DNA of 64,000 nt from NCBI GenBank assembly GCA_019638625.1, contig JAHBTK010000006.1:248001-312000 (forward strand). Reading direction: 5' to 3'. The notes under the pieces are model-generated. The model was given only the letters and a program-made list of their open reading frames with translations, had not been told where the DNA came from and did not search any database. Position numbers and translations under genes: made by a program. The stretch comes from Chitinophagaceae bacterium. Lineage in GTDB: Bacteria; Bacteroidota; Bacteroidia; Chitinophagales; Chitinophagaceae. Positions 62,219 to 64,000 of the stretch are shown here, one piece after another (positions within the stretch are counted from its first letter, which is position 1; every line of letters begins with the position of its first letter).

Positions 62219-62422
62219 ATGCAACAAACAAATTTGCTACTATGGCAGAGAGGTTTCGGTGTGTTTTCTTACAGTCAATCGGCTGTTCAGGATGTATGTC
62301 GCTATATTCTGAACCAGGAAGCACACCATACAAAGCGAGAATTCCGGGATAAATATCTCGAACTATTACAAAAGTTCCAGGTAGAATACGACGAACAATA
62401 CTTATTTGAAAATCTGATCTAA
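62219..62422 (+). pseudogene. Truncated IS200/REP-associated (Y1) transposase
   Basis: The 67 residues LLWQRGFGVFSYSQSAVQDV, RYILNQEAHHTKREFRDKYL and KFQVEYDEQYLFENLI match the C-terminal part of Bacteroidota IS200-like Y1 transposases (WQ.GYGAFSYS, YI.NQ..HH...F..EY, KF...YDE.YLF). The HUH motif part is missing, so this is a 5'-deleted remnant. The Tyr at FSYS is near the usual catalytic region. Paired hairpins flank it, as expected for a RAYT-REP locus. Confidence 0.8.
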
Positions 62423-62447
62423 CACTAATTGTATGGGAATCGTTGCA

Positions 62448-62463
62448 TGGGATTAGAATCCCA
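62448..62463. repeat. REP-like hairpin, downstream side of the transposase remnant
   Basis: TGGGATT-AG-AATCCCA is a perfect 7-bp inverted repeat, followed by GAGCC-TAC-GGCTC at 62481-62493. The shared GGGATT core on both sides and the second GAGCC hairpin fit a bipartite REP element. Confidence 0.75.
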
Positions 62464-62543
62464 CACAGATACATGAAATCGAGCCTACGGCTCTCCTCTT
62501 TCACCAGAGCTATCGGCTCGGTAAGATTTTGTTTGAATAGATT

Positions 62544-64000
62544 TTAATCCGTTGAAATCTCCTTTATGGTTACCGGGCCTGTAAGACCTGATGGCAACAA
62601 TGGCGAATCTTTTTTATAATGTTTGTAGGTAGTAAAGGTAAACCTGCCGCTGGTCCGCGCTTTACCCTGCTGCAGCCATTCGGGCCACTGACCGTTTTTT
62701 ACCCCGTCATCCGGCAACTGTTCATCCCCTATTAAGCGGTTGGGCCATAAATTCACTACCGCTATTTCCAACTGGTTGTCCTTTTCTTTTACAATGCCCG
62801 TGATATCCACCTGCCAGGGAGCGGTCCATACCACGCCCAAATCTTTTCCGTTCAATTTTACCTGTGCCATGTTGTTCACTTCGCCCAGGTCAAGGAAAAG
62901 TCGCCGGCCTTTATTATTGATATCTGTTCCGGCAAGATCAAAACTTTGCCTGTAAACAGCCGTTCCCGAATAGTATTTTATTCCTTCTTCAGGGCGGGTT
63001 GTCCAGTCCTCTAACTGTTCAAATACTACTTTTTCAGGGCCTCCCCATTTGGGATCAAAAGACACCGTCCATGTACCATTCAACGTTGCTATATTGTTAT
63101 ACCCCGGAAAATTCTCTTTAGCAGGAAGGGATGTAGCTTTGGATCCTTTTCTGAAAACAATAAAAAAACTTTGGTCCGGCTGAAACTGCAAGGGAATAGA
63201 GGTTTGCCCGTCTTGTTGTGTAAATGCAGGCAGTGATCTCATTTCTCCTGTAAGAGGATCCCACAGCTCAGGACTGCCGCTGTCGCAACGGAATATAGCG
63301 TCCGCGTTCAAAGGCTCATTGGTTTTATTCGCCACAAAATACATGTCCCAGCCGGGGGCTGTACGATGTGTATATCGCAGATCACCGGCCCATTCAAAAT
63401 CTTCGGGCACACCCATGTTCTTTAATATACCGGCGGTTATGCTGTATAGCGGGTAAAGCCCGTCCGATTTGGTGCTTATGCCGGCGCCCCAGATGATCTT
63501 TCCTTTGCCATATATACGCTCTGTATAGCCGGGTGGAACTTCCAGCGCACCCCATATGGTACGGGACAGGTTTTTTACCTGCTCATCACAGCCCGGATAT
63601 CCTGTCAGTCCGGGTGACTGAACAGGCGGACCGCCTACTACTACCGCGCCTTCCTGTACCAACGCTCCTATCTTTTCCAGCAGTCCTGGCGTCATTGTTT
63701 TTACATCCGGAAGCACCAGTAGCTTATACGTAGCTCCTCCCGGAAATACCACCTGGTTGTCTTTAACACCTGCAGTAAGCAATTGCCCGGGTGAGCAACC
63801 ATCAAAATTATATCCTCTTCTGTCGCGCACCGGCTCTTCGCCGCCAAGCGCCGACGAAGGCGGGCGGAAAACATGCGGGGCGCCTTCGGGCGACAGATAC
63901 AATACATCCGCCACTGTTTTTCCCTGCTGTAACATAAACTGACAGCGGGAAACATAGCGGTGATAATCTCCTGCCATCGGCCACCAGGTCTGGTTCCTGT
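62544..64000 (-). CDS. GH106-like glycoside hydrolase (N-terminus outside window)
   Basis: The frame is open to the window edge and begins ...RNQTWWPMAGDYHRYVSRC. The region LLQQGKTVADVLYLSPEGAPHVFRPP is characteristic of the large Bacteroidota alpha-L-rhamnosidase-like (GH106) proteins. A C-terminal beta-sandwich of GH2 type ends the protein (YRQSFDLAGTDI, FLDLGEVNNMAQVKLNGKDLGVVWTAPWQVDITG, NLWPNRLIGDEQLP). Only the last ~485 codons are here, so catalytic residues in the barrel cannot be checked fully. It probably removes rhamnose or a related sugar from a glycan in the periplasm. Confidence 0.8.
   Translation of the reverse strand, partial: RNQTWWPMAGDYHRYVSRCQFMLQQGKTVADVLYLSPEGAPHVFRPPSSALGGEEPVRDRRGYNFDGCSPGQLLTAGVKDNQVVFPGGATYKLLVLPDVKTMTPGLLEKIGALVQEGAVVVGGPPVQSPGLTGYPGCDEQVKNLSRTIWGALEVPPGYTERIYGKGKIIWGAGISTKSDGLYPLYSITAGILKNMGVPEDFEWAGDLRYTHRTAPGWDMYFVANKTNEPLNADAIFRCDSGSPELWDPLTGEMRSLPAFTQQDGQTSIPLQFQPDQSFFIVFRKGSKATSLPAKENFPGYNNIATLNGTWTVSFDPKWGGPEKVVFEQLEDWTTRPEEGIKYYSGTAVYRQSFDLAGTDINNKGRRLFLDLGEVNNMAQVKLNGKDLGVVWTAPWQVDITGIVKEKDNQLEIAVVNLWPNRLIGDEQLPDDGVKNGQWPEWLQQGKARTSGRFTFTTYKHYKKDSPLLPSGLTGPVTIKEISTD

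Overview
The window reads as chromosomal DNA of a Bacteroidota member, most likely Chitinophagaceae or a close relative. The evidence is a SusC/SusD pair, several promoters of the form TAnnTTTG instead of a sigma-70 -10 box, few Shine-Dalgarno sequences, Bacteroidota-type lipoprotein signals, HmuY and PmoA-like proteins, and a large MA-peptidase/TolB-propeller/barrel protein. No tRNA, rRNA, CRISPR array or intact insertion sequence was seen.

1-16.8 kb is a catabolic locus for an unidentified glycan or glycoside. It holds a GH20-type hydrolase (cut by the window edge), an esterase, a zinc alcohol dehydrogenase, a PQQ dehydrogenase with a built-in haem c, a CehA/McbA-like metallohydrolase, a transglutaminase-fold lipoprotein, an MFS transporter, a PhyH-type dioxygenase, SusD, SusC and a DeoR-type regulator. 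Polypyrimidine TTTCTTTTCC-like motifs recur in its regulatory gaps and may be the DeoR operator. 17-23.8 kb holds surface or membrane proteins of uncertain role.

23.9-30.3 kb is the most unusual part. A minus-strand operon encodes a small membrane protein, a CuA plus cytochrome c subunit II, a B-family-like haem-copper subunit I, a SCO protein, and a fusion of cytochrome b, two [4Fe-4S] clusters and an MvhD-like domain. Subunit I lacks the active-site tyrosine of oxygen reductases (Gln instead) and has Lys where a low-spin haem His is expected. An FNR-like regulator with an N-terminal cysteine cluster lies directly upstream. I read this as a candidate divergent nitric oxide reductase system with an unusual electron-input module.

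30.7-37.7 kb holds two TetR regulators and a complete RND efflux operon (TolC, adaptor, pump) closed by a terminator. 38.2-42.45 kb is an AT-richer block of small orphan genes on one strand, separated by repeated intergenic sequences. It resembles a cassette array and includes one gene broken by a nonsense codon.

42.6-58 kb is mostly housekeeping and envelope content: esterase, RadC, small lipoproteins, HmuY, polysaccharide deacetylase, a two-component system split by tandem repeats, a large protein with a possible clan-CD protease end, an MBL hydrolase, the barrel protein, a phosphodiesterase/alkaline phosphatase fusion and a DCC protein. 58.5-64 kb returns to carbohydrate genes (alditol-oxidase-like, heparinase II/III-like, GH106-like), with a REP-type transposase remnant flanked by hairpins.
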